Shown: positions 1-7,607, counted from the stretch's first letter. The stretch: DNA of 8,397 nucleotides from an uncultured Porphyromonadaceae bacterium (GCA_947178685.1 CAMWZE010000052.1:1-8397); one strand, 5' to 3'. The notes: a model not told the origin generated them from the sequence alone. A program made the numbers and translations.

Positions 1-1
1 T

Positions 2-307
2 GGTTGCGTGTGTGAATGGATGTGGGAGACGATGGCCGGTATCCAGGCCGACACTACCAATCCGGGATTCCGTAAGATTGTGATGAAGCCGATGCCCGAC
101 CGTCGCCTCGGTCATCTTGATGCGGAATATGAGTCGGCTGCCGGAAAGATCAAGAGTGCCTGGAGATATGAGGGCGACAATTGGATATGGAATTTTACGG
201 TGCCCGAAGGAGCCGTGGCGGCAGTGACATTGCCCGGCGAAAACTCCGTCAAGGAATACCGCTCCGGAAGCCACACCGTGAAGATGTCGCTCCCCGAAAA
301 GCGTTAA
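2..307 (+). CDS. C-terminal end of a GH78-type alpha-L-rhamnosidase (5' partial)
   Basis: An open frame enters from the left edge and stops at a TAA at 305-307, leaving about 101 residues. The segment reading CVCEWMWETMAGIQAD, then NPGFRKIVMKPMPD, and then a beta-rich tail with RYEGDNWIWNFTVPEG resembles the C-terminus of GH78 rhamnosidases. There the last helix of the (alpha/alpha)6 barrel (G-x-V-x-E-W-x-x-x-x-x-A-G-I) leads into a beta-sandwich domain. GH78 enzymes release terminal alpha-L-rhamnose from plant or bacterial glycans. The catalytic acids lie upstream of the window and cannot be checked. The GTG at 8-10 is an internal valine, not the start. Related barrel families share this type of C-terminal tail, so the family call is good but not certain. 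The next gene is 193 bp downstream on the same strand. Confidence 0.72.
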   Translation, partial: GCVCEWMWETMAGIQADTTNPGFRKIVMKPMPDRRLGHLDAEYESAAGKIKSAWRYEGDNWIWNFTVPEGAVAAVTLPGENSVKEYRSGSHTVKMSLPEKR

Positions 308-330
308 ATACTCTTTCATTGGGAGAGAAT

Positions 331-361
331 GTTGGATATTTGATAAAAATTTGTAATTTTG
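331..361 (+). promoter_or_regulatory. Candidate Bacteroidota-type promoter for the HTCS gene
   Basis: TAATTTTG at 354-361 fits the TAnnTTTG -7 consensus used by the Bacteroidota primary sigma factor. The -33 element is weak: GTTG at 331-334 (consensus TTTG), with a 19-bp spacer. Transcription would begin near 366-370, giving a leader of about 130 nt before the ATG at 501. The match is by eye and AT-rich DNA yields chance hits, but the position between two co-directional genes is sensible. Confidence 0.5.
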
Positions 362-363
362 CA

Positions 364-398
364 GAGGGAATCGTTTTCCGGGTGAATACGATTCCCTC
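364..398 (+). terminator. 11-bp stem-loop: weak terminator or 5'-leader hairpin
   Basis: GAGGGAATCGT at 364-374 is perfectly complementary to 388-398, leaving a 13-nt loop. The downstream tract (ATGTTTTATCTTT) is T-rich but interrupted, so this may be a modest intrinsic terminator for the upstream hydrolase gene. The stem begins only 3 nt after the candidate -7 box at 354-361, so it would equally form the extreme 5' end of the HTCS transcript. The stem itself is certain; its role is inferred. Confidence 0.5.
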
Positions 399-427
399 AT
401 GTTTTATCTTTCAGACACTCTTTCAAG

Positions 428-465
428 ATAAGTGGTGTTTCTCCATTATAAGTGGCGTTTCACCA
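428..465 (+). repeat. Tandem imperfect 18-bp direct repeat upstream of the HTCS gene
   Basis: ATAAGTGGTGTTTCTCCA (428-445) and ATAAGTGGCGTTTCACCA (448-465) match at 16 of 18 positions with a 20-bp period, close to two helical turns. The repeat ends 35 bp before the ATG at 501, inside the predicted leader. Paired direct repeats are typical targets of AraC-family dimers, so autoregulation is possible, but duplication without function cannot be excluded. Confidence 0.6.
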
Positions 466-500
466 ATCATCTGATTAGCAAACGACTTTTCAATCTGACC

Positions 501-3500
501 ATGAGAAAACGTAGTATCCGATTACTGACTCTTACGCTTCTTATCATAATTTCAGGTCTGTTACACTCAGTCCGGGCATACAATATGCGTCAGACATTCA
601 GTGGCGACGGACTATCCAACAGCGCTATTCTCTCACTATGTTTAGACGATTACGGGTGGCTCTGGATCGGCACCTGTGATGGTGTCAATATAGCCAACGG
701 TGCTGTTGTACACCCTTTCAAGTCGCTCTTTCCGGAGCGCACGCTTTCCGGAAATGTAATCGAGTCGATTAAAGATGGTGGTAAAGACTATATGTGGTTT
801 CTCACTAATTACGGTCTTGATCTTTTCGACACAAAGACGTGGGAACTGAAGACTTTTACCCAGTTTCACGGCCAGGAGGTGATCTGGGTGAATAAGAAAA
901 CCAACCGTATGTATGTGGTGGCGGAAGATTCCGGATTGTATGTCTATGATCCGGCGAAGGATTCCGATTTCCGTTTCGTGGGTAAGTTTGACCGGACTCA
1001 TTCCCTGCTGAGATGTATCATGGAGAGAGACGGCATGTTGTGGGCTGTGTTTAATGAGGGGGTCTATGTCTACGATCTTTCCAAGAAGCCCGACGGTAAT
1101 GACGGTAAGCTCACTCCGGTGAAAGAATACAGGAATATTAAAACAAAATTTGCAAAATGTCAGGATGATGAGCTGCTGACAATCAGTCCTGAAGGGGATA
1201 TTTTCGAAATTATGTCAGACGGTAACGTGCGCAAGATTGCCTCTATGGGCGCCGCTGCCACATCACGCGGCAGAATCTCCAATATGGTACACGACCGTCA
1301 GGGTAATTTTTTCGTATCATTTTTTACCGACGGGGTTCTATGGGTAGGCCTTAATGAGAAGAAAGAGTATATGACAATCGATTTGGGATTGCATGTGGGA
1401 GTATTCTCTCTTGAGCGTTCACCGGATCAGGATGTTGTGTGGATTGGCTCAGACTGTCAGGGTGTATACACATTCTGGGACGATGATTACAGTATACAAT
1501 CATTTGATTTTACGGCAATGGGTAATAAAATCTCACATCCTGTGAGAGCTATCTTCCTTGACGACAGACATAACCTTTGGATAGGTACCAAGGGTGACGG
1601 CCTGCTCAAGATACCCGATTTCAGTCAGGCTAATCCGCGTACGAATATTGATAAGGGTCATCTGTATACTTCAGCTAACAGCGCGCTTCTGAATAATTCG
1701 GTGTTTGCTTTCAGCAGGAGCTCGCGACCCATACTCTGGATGGGAACTGATGAAGGCCTAAACTACTATAGCTATACCGACAATAGCCTTCACTCTGTGG
1801 CTCTATCGCCCAAAGTGGGCAATATCCATGCCATATATGAAGAGAACGACACCACCTTATGGCTCACCACACTGGGTATGGGTGTGATCAAAGCTACGCT
1901 GAGTGCCGGTGGCTCCGTGCCGAGTGTGGAGAGGGTGAGGGTTTATGATGTGGATGATGGTAAATACTCCATGAACCAGTTCTTCTCACTCTCGGTAGGC
2001 GAAGACGGGCGTATCCTATTCTGCAACCGAGGTAAAGGTGTGTATGAGTTCAAAGACGACAAGTTGCAACAGATTCCGCTGAAGAATGATTTCGGCACGA
2101 ACGTGGTGAACGACGTGTTTGTAACCATACAGTCGCGCGACGTGCTCTGGATTGGCACCGGAGAGGGATTGATCAAAGTATGGCCCGGAGGGGAGACACG
2201 TTATGCCGGCTATGAGGATGGCTTTGCCAATAACACAATCCATGATATGTTGCGCACCAACGACGACAAGCTTTGGATTTCAACCAATTATGGAATCGTG
2301 AGATTTGATCCGGCCGTCGGCCGTGCGCTCACTTACAGCAAGAGCTACGGAATGAGTGTGACAGAATATAGCGATGGTGCCGCTTTCTATAACGGGAAAG
2401 GTATGATATTCGGTGGTATCAATGGTCTCACCTTTATCTCACGCCATCTTTCTTATACAGCCCCTCCGGAATATAAGCCGGATCTCACCTTTATGAAACT
2501 GTCGATATCGGGTAAGGATGTGCCGATGGTAGACTATCTTGAAAGTAAGGATGGGAAGATGAAGATTGTGCTGGAGCCTGATGAGAATTATTTCTCTCTG
2601 ATGGTGAGTGCTCCCGATTTCGTGAATGCCCACAACTATGTGTATTCATATTCGCTTGACGGAGTGAACTGGATAGAGAATGGTCCCGAGACTACCATCT
2701 CTTTCAACGGTATGGCCTACGGTAAATATAAGCTGAAGGTAAGATACACGAATCGAGCCACCGGCATAGAAAGTGAACCTGCCGAGATGGAGATTGTGGT
2801 GAAGGCACCGTGGTATCTTTCGGTATGGGCTAAAATTTTCTATATTCTCCTGTTTTTAGGGGCTATAGCCGGAGGTGTGATACTCTATCTGCGCAGACAG
2901 AAAGACCGGCAGAAAGAGGAGATGAAGAGTCTCGAGCAGACCCACAAGGAGGAACTCTATGAGGAGAAACTGCGATTCTTCACCAATATCACGCATGAAT
3001 TCTGCACGCCGCTTACACTAATCTACGGTCCGTGTGAGCGCATTCTCGATTATCCCGGCAGCGACGACTATATAAAAAGATATGTCGGACTCGTGCGCAC
3101 CAATGCCGAGCGACTCAATACGCTCATTCAGGAGCTTATTGACTTCCGACGTATGGAAACCGGCCATAAGCAGCTTAAGCTGTCGATGGTGGGGATAAGC
3201 GGGCTCTGCAGCGACATAGTGACATCTTTCTCCGAACTTGCCGACCGCAATCATGTGAACCTTGAGGAGGAGATAGAACCGGATATCGACTGGGTGACCG
3301 ATTTCAGCAGCGTGAGGAAGATCATGACCAACCTTATATCCAATGCGTTCAAGTATACTCCGACGGGAGGCACGATAAAAGTCGGGCTTAAGCAGGATGG
3401 CGATAAGTTGCGTCTATCCGTCTACAATACCGGCAAGGGAATCAGTGCTGAGGAGAAGAAACGTATCTTCAACCGCTACAGTGTGCTCGACAATGTGGAG

Positions 3501-4616
3501 GAGAATGCGGTGAAGGGACTGTCAAGTCGCAACGGGCTTGGATTGGCCATATGCCACAGCATGGTTGATCTTCTCCAGGGTAAAATTTCTATAGAGAGCG
3601 AGGTTGGGCAATATGCCGATTTCATTGTCGAGCTTCCGCGTCTTGAAATGCCGGAATCAGAATCCGCGCCGGCAAACACTCAGTCAGGGGGCACACCTGT
3701 GCAGTCTGCCCGGGCGTCTGTCTCGGATGATGTAGCGGCCACGGTTGTGGGTGCCAACGCAGTGCCTGAGAATGAACTTCCAGGCACCACCGGAGCTGTA
3801 CCTCTCGGCGCCAAAGGGGAGAAGAGCCGTGTGCTGGTAGTAGACGATAACCGCGAGATACTGCTTCTGCTGCGCGATGCTCTGTCGGAATATGAGATTC
3901 TCACGGCCGAATCGGCCGACAAGGCATTGGAAATTATCCGTAATACACCGCCCGACCTGATCGTGTCAGACATCATGATGCCCGGCACAGACGGAGTGAC
4001 GTTTACACGCATGATTAAGCAGAACAAGCACACGATGCACATACCCCTTGTGCTTCTCTCTGCCAAGACCAGCAATCAGGAGAAGGTAGAGGGTATCGAT
4101 TCCGGTGCCGATGCTTATATCGGTAAGCCATTCAGTCTTGATTATCTTCAGGCGGTGGTGCGTCGTCTTATAGAAAACCGAGCTTATCTCAAGCAGTATT
4201 ACACCACCGGTGCGAGTGCCTACGAGTATAGCGACGGCCACCTTCTTCATCGCGATGACAAAGAGTTCATGGGGCAGGTGGTAGATTTTATAGAGGAGCA
4301 TGTGGAAGATGAGGATTTGGGTCCGGAGAAGCTTGCGACGCATTTGAAGATAAGCGTTCGCAACCTTTACCGCAGGTTCAAGGAACTTGACCAGCTCTCG
4401 CCGAATGATTTCATAAAATATCAGCGCATCAGCATTGCGGCACGTATGCTTGTGAACACATCCGCCACAGTGCAGGAGGTGATCTACCGTAGTGGTTTCT
4501 CCAATCGTTCACACTTCTACAAGGAGTTTGACAAGCGGTTTGGAATGACTCCGAAACAGTATCGCTCCACCCATGCGTCGAAAGACCTTTCCTTGAATCA
4601 GGAGGAGGATGGGTGA
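501..4616 (+). CDS. Hybrid two-component system regulator (HTCS): propeller sensor, kinase, receiver, AraC domain
   Basis: This 1371-residue protein should sense an oligosaccharide in the periplasm and regulate nearby glycan-use genes. Residues 1-26 are a signal peptide or N-terminal membrane segment. Two-component propeller repeats fill about 30-690, with blade motifs at W55 (WIGT), W99, W314, W360, W413, W454, W550 and W592. A Y_Y_Y domain spans about 694-769, a membrane helix 776-797, and a charged coiled coil 798-827. The kinase has the phospho-acceptor H832 (NITHEF), N box N944/N948, G1 NTGKG at N976 and G2 GLGL at 1012-1015. After a linker of about 60 residues, the receiver carries D1115/D1116, phospho-acceptor D1157, S1187 and K1209. 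An AraC DNA-binding domain covers about 1255-1360 and ends with TPKQYR. The ATG at 501 is chosen over one at 432 because it opens directly into the signal peptide. All domains are intact and the length is normal for the family; only the G1 Asp-to-Asn change is notable. The ligand cannot be read from sequence. Confidence 0.96.
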   Translation: MRKRSIRLLTLTLLIIISGLLHSVRAYNMRQTFSGDGLSNSAILSLCLDDYGWLWIGTCDGVNIANGAVVHPFKSLFPERTLSGNVIESIKDGGKDYMWFLTNYGLDLFDTKTWELKTFTQFHGQEVIWVNKKTNRMYVVAEDSGLYVYDPAKDSDFRFVGKFDRTHSLLRCIMERDGMLWAVFNEGVYVYDLSKKPDGNDGKLTPVKEYRNIKTKFAKCQDDELLTISPEGDIFEIMSDGNVRKIASMGAAATSRGRISNMVHDRQGNFFVSFFTDGVLWVGLNEKKEYMTIDLGLHVGVFSLERSPDQDVVWIGSDCQGVYTFWDDDYSIQSFDFTAMGNKISHPVRAIFLDDRHNLWIGTKGDGLLKIPDFSQANPRTNIDKGHLYTSANSALLNNSVFAFSRSSRPILWMGTDEGLNYYSYTDNSLHSVALSPKVGNIHAIYEENDTTLWLTTLGMGVIKATLSAGGSVPSVERVRVYDVDDGKYSMNQFFSLSVGEDGRILFCNRGKGVYEFKDDKLQQIPLKNDFGTNVVNDVFVTIQSRDVLWIGTGEGLIKVWPGGETRYAGYEDGFANNTIHDMLRTNDDKLWISTNYGIVRFDPAVGRALTYSKSYGMSVTEYSDGAAFYNGKGMIFGGINGLTFISRHLSYTAPPEYKPDLTFMKLSISGKDVPMVDYLESKDGKMKIVLEPDENYFSLMVSAPDFVNAHNYVYSYSLDGVNWIENGPETTISFNGMAYGKYKLKVRYTNRATGIESEPAEMEIVVKAPWYLSVWAKIFYILLFLGAIAGGVILYLRRQKDRQKEEMKSLEQTHKEELYEEKLRFFTNITHEFCTPLTLIYGPCERILDYPGSDDYIKRYVGLVRTNAERLNTLIQELIDFRRMETGHKQLKLSMVGISGLCSDIVTSFSELADRNHVNLEEEIEPDIDWVTDFSSVRKIMTNLISNAFKYTPTGGTIKVGLKQDGDKLRLSVYNTGKGISAEEKKRIFNRYSVLDNVEENAVKGLSSRNGLGLAICHSMVDLLQGKISIESEVGQYADFIVELPRLEMPESESAPANTQSGGTPVQSARASVSDDVAATVVGANAVPENELPGTTGAVPLGAKGEKSRVLVVDDNREILLLLRDALSEYEILTAESADKALEIIRNTPPDLIVSDIMMPGTDGVTFTRMIKQNKHTMHIPLVLLSAKTSNQEKVEGIDSGADAYIGKPFSLDYLQAVVRRLIENRAYLKQYYTTGASAYEYSDGHLLHRDDKEFMGQVVDFIEEHVEDEDLGPEKLATHLKISVRNLYRRFKELDQLSPNDFIKYQRISIAARMLVNTSATVQEVIYRSGFSNRSHFYKEFDKRFGMTPKQYRSTHASKDLSLNQEEDG

Positions 4617-4650
4617 CTTCTTTTACCGTGTAGCGGTCACTAACGGTGTG

Positions 4651-4676
4651 TTTCCACCCTTAAAAGGGGGGTGAAA
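4651..4676 (+). other. Bulged hairpin downstream of the HTCS gene
   Basis: TTTCCACCCT at 4651-4660 pairs with the GGGGTGAAA side at 4668-4676, with one bulged C and one T-G wobble and the loop TAAAAGG. It begins 35 bp after the HTCS stop codon. No T-run follows on the + strand, so it does not look like a standard intrinsic terminator. It could protect the transcript 3' end or belong to the regulatory region of the following gene. Confidence 0.35.
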
Positions 4677-4700
4677 ATGTGTCGGATTATGACAAAAATG

Positions 4701-4744
4701 TGTATACTGTTGCCAAAATCGCGAATATACATTGTTGGCATAAT
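4701..4744 (+). promoter_or_regulatory. Candidate two-part operator upstream of the GH125 gene
   Basis: Two related half-elements lie in tandem: TATACTGTTGCCAAAAT (4703-4719) and TATACATTGTTGGCATAAT (4726-4744). They differ by a 2-nt insertion and two substitutions, with starts 23 bp apart. TGCCAA (4711-4716) and TTGGCA (4735-4740) also form a 6-bp inverted repeat. The second element ends 32 bp before the -7 box at 4773, the usual place for an activator. A similar pair stands at 7736-7770 before the next operon. Binding by the neighbouring HTCS is an inference from position. Confidence 0.45.
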
Positions 4745-4772
4745 GGTGTACACTTATTATAAAACAGTGAAT

Positions 4773-4780
4773 TAACTTTG
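4773..4780 (+). promoter_or_regulatory. -7 box (TAACTTTG) of the GH125-kinase operon
   Basis: TAACTTTG matches the TAnnTTTG consensus exactly and lies 67 bp before the ATG at 4848. No TTTG is present 19-21 bp upstream, which fits a promoter that depends on an activator such as the HTCS. The GTGTACAC palindrome at 4746-4753 occupies the region where the -33 element would be. Confidence 0.55.
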
Positions 4781-4847
4781 TTGCAGAAAAGTGGCTACAA
4801 TAAAATCTCGGTAGCCGCAGAAAAATTGCTAATCTAACAGATACAAA

Positions 4848-6308
4848 ATGAAAAAGGCATTTATAGCAATGGCCACCATCCTGCTTGCTACCGGCTCAAT
4901 GTCGGCAGCCGGTGTGCAGTCGATGGAATGCAGAAGCGACAAAGTTGCCGGGAATATTCCCGTGAAAACTCCGGCCACTTGCCGTCCGGCTAAAGGTGAC
5001 CGTCTGTTCCACTCCGACGCTGTGGAAAATAAGATAGCCGAGGTAAAGAAGCAGCTCACCAATCCGAAGATGGCATGGATGTTCGAGAACTGTTTCCCGA
5101 ACACAATCGACACTACAGTTCATCATCGCATCGGAAAGGATGGAAAGAAGGATACATTCGTATATACGGGCGATATCCACGCTATGTGGCTTCGTGACTC
5201 CGGGGCACAAGTGTGGCCCTATGTGCAGCTTGCCAATTCCGATCCGGCCCTTAAGGATATGCTGGAGGGGGTGATCCGTAGGCAATTCAAGTGTATAATA
5301 CTCGATCCTTACGCCAACGCCTTCAACGATGGTCCTACGGGAGGTGAATGGATGAGCGATCTCACGGCTATGATTCCCGACGTGCATGAGCGTAAATGGG
5401 AGATAGATTCTCTCTGTTATCCGGTGCGTCTGGCCTATGAATATTGGAAAGTTACCGGTGATGCCTCTATCTTTGACGAGGAATGGCTTGCCGCTCTCGA
5501 CAACATTCTTACAACATTTAAGGAGCAACAACGTTATGAGGGTGTGGGCAACTACAAATTCCAGCGTAAGACGGAGCGTGCGCTCGATACCCTCAACAAC
5601 GATGGCCTTGGTGCGCCCGTCAAGCCCTGCGGCTTGATAGTGTCTTGTTTCCGTCCGTCGGACGATGCCACTACTCTGCAGTATCTTGTGCCCTCCAACT
5701 TCTTTGCTGTCTCTGCATTGCGTAAGGCGGCTGAGATTCTGGAATCAGTCAACACCGATAAACCCCGCTGTGCTGAATGCCGACGCCTCGCCAACGAGGT
5801 GGAGGGAGCTCTCCGCACATATGCCGTCTACAACCATCCGGTTTTCGGCGCCATCTATGCTTTCGAGGTGGACGGTTTCGGCAACCATTTCCTCATGGAC
5901 GACGCCAACGCGCCGAGTCTTCTCTCCTTGCCTTATCTTTGCGATGTGGATGTGAACGATCCCATCTATCAGAACACCAGGCGCTTTGTGTGGAGCGAAT
6001 ATAATCCTTACTTCTTCCGTGGTACAGCCGGAGAGGGTATAGGTGGTCCCCACATCGGCTACGACATGGTATGGCCTATGAGTATCATGATGCGAGCATT
6101 TACGAGCACCGACGATGCCGAGATAGCAGATTGCATGCGTATGCTGCTCAACACTGATGCCGGCACAGGCTTTATCCATGAGTCGTTTAACAAGAATGAT
6201 GCCACGGATTTCACCCGTCCTTGGTTTGCATGGCAGAACACACTCTTCGGAGAGTTGGTTCTCAAATTGATAAACGAAGGAAAGCTGGATCTGTTGAATC
6301 AGGTATAA
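4848..6308 (+). CDS. GH125 exo-alpha-1,6-mannosidase, secreted
   Basis: This 486-residue protein belongs to GH125 (formerly DUF1237), a family of metal-independent, inverting exo-alpha-mannosidases with an (alpha/alpha)6 barrel, the best-studied members acting on alpha-1,6-linked mannose. Family landmarks in order are GDIHAMWLRDSGAQ (WLRD at 114-117), FNDGPTGGEW, NNDGLG (250-255), FRPSDDA (268-274), LVPSNFFAVSAL, GTAGEGIGGPH (392-402) and IHESFNKND followed by RPWFAWQNTLFGEL. D272 and E445 are 173 residues apart, the same spacing as the acid/base pair I recall from the Clostridium perfringens enzyme (D220, E393), so they are the likely catalytic residues. Residues 1-21 form a Sec signal peptide (MKK, hydrophobic core, SMSAA); C28 has no lipobox, so a soluble periplasmic enzyme is expected. 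It leads an operon with the sugar kinase 58 bp downstream, with no terminator between them. No truncation or frameshift is visible. Confidence 0.93.
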   Translation: MKKAFIAMATILLATGSMSAAGVQSMECRSDKVAGNIPVKTPATCRPAKGDRLFHSDAVENKIAEVKKQLTNPKMAWMFENCFPNTIDTTVHHRIGKDGKKDTFVYTGDIHAMWLRDSGAQVWPYVQLANSDPALKDMLEGVIRRQFKCIILDPYANAFNDGPTGGEWMSDLTAMIPDVHERKWEIDSLCYPVRLAYEYWKVTGDASIFDEEWLAALDNILTTFKEQQRYEGVGNYKFQRKTERALDTLNNDGLGAPVKPCGLIVSCFRPSDDATTLQYLVPSNFFAVSALRKAAEILESVNTDKPRCAECRRLANEVEGALRTYAVYNHPVFGAIYAFEVDGFGNHFLMDDANAPSLLSLPYLCDVDVNDPIYQNTRRFVWSEYNPYFFRGTAGEGIGGPHIGYDMVWPMSIMMRAFTSTDDAEIADCMRMLLNTDAGTGFIHESFNKNDATDFTRPWFAWQNTLFGELVLKLINEGKLDLLNQV

Positions 6309-6366
6309 GATGACGTTTAAGCAACTTCGAAAATTTCTACAACCATAATATACCAAATCAGAAACT

Positions 6367-7479
6367 ATGTTTTTTCATGACGACCGAATTGTGATCACCC
6401 TTGATGCGGGTGGCACCAACCTCGTTTTCGGAGCGATGCGGGGATGTGAGTACATAACCGAACCTGTTACTTATCCATCTAATGCCCAAGATCTTGATCT
6501 ATGTCTTGATACCATGGTTAAGGGCTTCCGCGAGGTGATAGATTCGCTCGATGAGAAACCGGTTGCGATAAGCTTCGCCTTTCCCGGTCCGGCCGACTAT
6601 CCCAACGGCATCATAGGGGGCTATCTTCCCAACTTCCCTTCGTTCCGCGACGGAGTTGCTCTCGGTCCGTTCTTGCAGAATGAGTTTGGCATTCCGGTGT
6701 TTATCAACAACGACGGCGATCTCTTCGCTTACGGCGAGGCGCTCTGCGGTGCGTTGCCGGAGATCAATGATCGTCTTGCAAAGCTTGGAAGCAAGAAGCG
6801 TTATCACAATCTGTTAGGCTATACATTCGGCACCGGTTTCGGTGTTGGCATCGTTGTGAACGGCAAGCTTAATCAGGGTGATAATTCTTGTGTTGAGACT
6901 TTCTGTCTCCCTCATAAGCTGAAACAGGGCATCATTGTTGAAGAGGGTGTGGCAGTGCGTGCTATCAAGCGGGTATATGCCGAGGCATCCGGTGAATACA
7001 ATCATAATTATGAACCGAAAGAGATCTGCGAGATAGCCGACGGTAAGCGTGAGGGTAACGTAGAGGCAGCCCGCAAGGCGTTTGCAGAATTCGGCGAGAT
7101 AGCAGGAGATGCAATGGCTATCGCCGCTCAGCTGATCGATGGTATCATTGTGATCGGCGGCGGTATCACTGCGGCCCGTCATTGGATTATGCCATCGCTT
7201 ATGAAGGAGCTTCGCGGCAATCTGGCAACTCTTGGAGGCGACAGTGTACGTCGGGTTCAGATGGAGGTATTCAACCTTGACAATGAAGAGGAGTTTGAGA
7301 AGTTTGCGAAGGGTAATTCGAAGACAATCCATGTGCGTGGCACAAACCTCACAGTAGAGTATGACGACATGAAGCGTATCGGAGTCACCTTCTCGAGACT
7401 TGGTGCGAGCAAGGCCATCTCGGCCGGTGCTTATGCTTTTGCGTTGTCGAAGATTGATGAGGGTCATAAGCAGATGTGA
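6367..7479 (+). CDS. ROK-family sugar kinase (hexokinase-like), atypical zinc site
   Basis: A 370-residue cytoplasmic protein without a signal peptide. The actin-like ATPase fold is shown by the phosphate-1 loop LDAGGTN (12-18), INNDGD with probable catalytic base D116, the phosphate-2 loop GTGFGVG (155-161) and the adenosine-site loop IVIGGGI (261-267). ROK kinases phosphorylate hexoses such as glucose, fructose, mannose or N-acetylmannosamine with ATP. Placement directly behind a GH125 mannosidase suggests mannose to mannose 6-phosphate, but the substrate is not readable from the sequence. The usual ROK zinc motif (GH, then CxCGxxGCxE) is absent; the corresponding region has only C175 and C180 (CVETFC). 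A segment of about 40 residues (299-338) lies between the adenosine loop region and the C-terminal helix, which explains why the protein is longer than the usual 300-320 residues. The absence of a DNA-binding N-terminus argues against a ROK repressor. An intrinsic terminator follows. Confidence 0.88.
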   Translation: MFFHDDRIVITLDAGGTNLVFGAMRGCEYITEPVTYPSNAQDLDLCLDTMVKGFREVIDSLDEKPVAISFAFPGPADYPNGIIGGYLPNFPSFRDGVALGPFLQNEFGIPVFINNDGDLFAYGEALCGALPEINDRLAKLGSKKRYHNLLGYTFGTGFGVGIVVNGKLNQGDNSCVETFCLPHKLKQGIIVEEGVAVRAIKRVYAEASGEYNHNYEPKEICEIADGKREGNVEAARKAFAEFGEIAGDAMAIAAQLIDGIIVIGGGITAARHWIMPSLMKELRGNLATLGGDSVRRVQMEVFNLDNEEEFEKFAKGNSKTIHVRGTNLTVEYDDMKRIGVTFSRLGASKAISAGAYAFALSKIDEGHKQM

Positions 7480-7501
7480 TAAATGATATAGATATAATGA
7501 G

Positions 7502-7533
7502 GCGGTGCTCCGGTCGGGGCACCGCTTTTTTTT
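7502..7533 (+). terminator. Strong intrinsic terminator of the GH125-kinase operon
   Basis: GCGGTGCTCC (7502-7511) pairs with GGGGCACCGC (7516-7525) over 10 bp with one T-G wobble and a GGTC tetraloop, followed at once by eight T (7526-7533). It lies 22 bp after the kinase stop codon and closes the transcription unit. Confidence 0.93.
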
Positions 7534-7569
7534 GAAGGGAAGTAAGAATTTTTCTGAAGGGAAGTAAGA
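7533..7569 (+). repeat. 15-bp direct repeat after the terminator
   Basis: TGAAGGGAAGTAAGA occurs at 7533-7547 and again, identical, at 7555-7569 with a 22-bp period. It begins at the last T of the terminator. No function is apparent; it may be a local duplication. Confidence 0.6.
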
Positions 7570-7607
7570 TTTCAGGCAGAAGTCGGAATGTATGTATGCA
7601 TAAATAG

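Noticed and set aside
181..474. Forward open frame of 97 codons overlapping the rhamnosidase end
   Set aside because: It overlaps the hydrolase in another frame, then runs through the spacer hairpin and the promoter; composition is not protein-like.
432..500. In-frame upstream ATG extending the HTCS by 23 residues
   Set aside because: The extension crosses the direct-repeat element and would bury the signal peptide behind a polar, basic N-terminus; the ATG at 501 starts directly with MRKRS and a hydrophobic core.
4617..4847. RNA gene or riboswitch between the HTCS and GH125 genes
   Set aside because: Only one bulged hairpin without a T-tract is present, with no conserved aptamer pattern that I recognise.
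4848..4931. GH125 enzyme as a lipoprotein through C28
   Set aside because: The residues before C28 (QSME) do not form a lipobox, and a type I signal peptide site at SMSAA is better.
4896..6356. Reverse-strand open frames of about 200 codons over the GH125 gene
   Set aside because: They are antisense to a gene with full family motifs and have Cys/His/Ile-rich, unstructured-looking translations.
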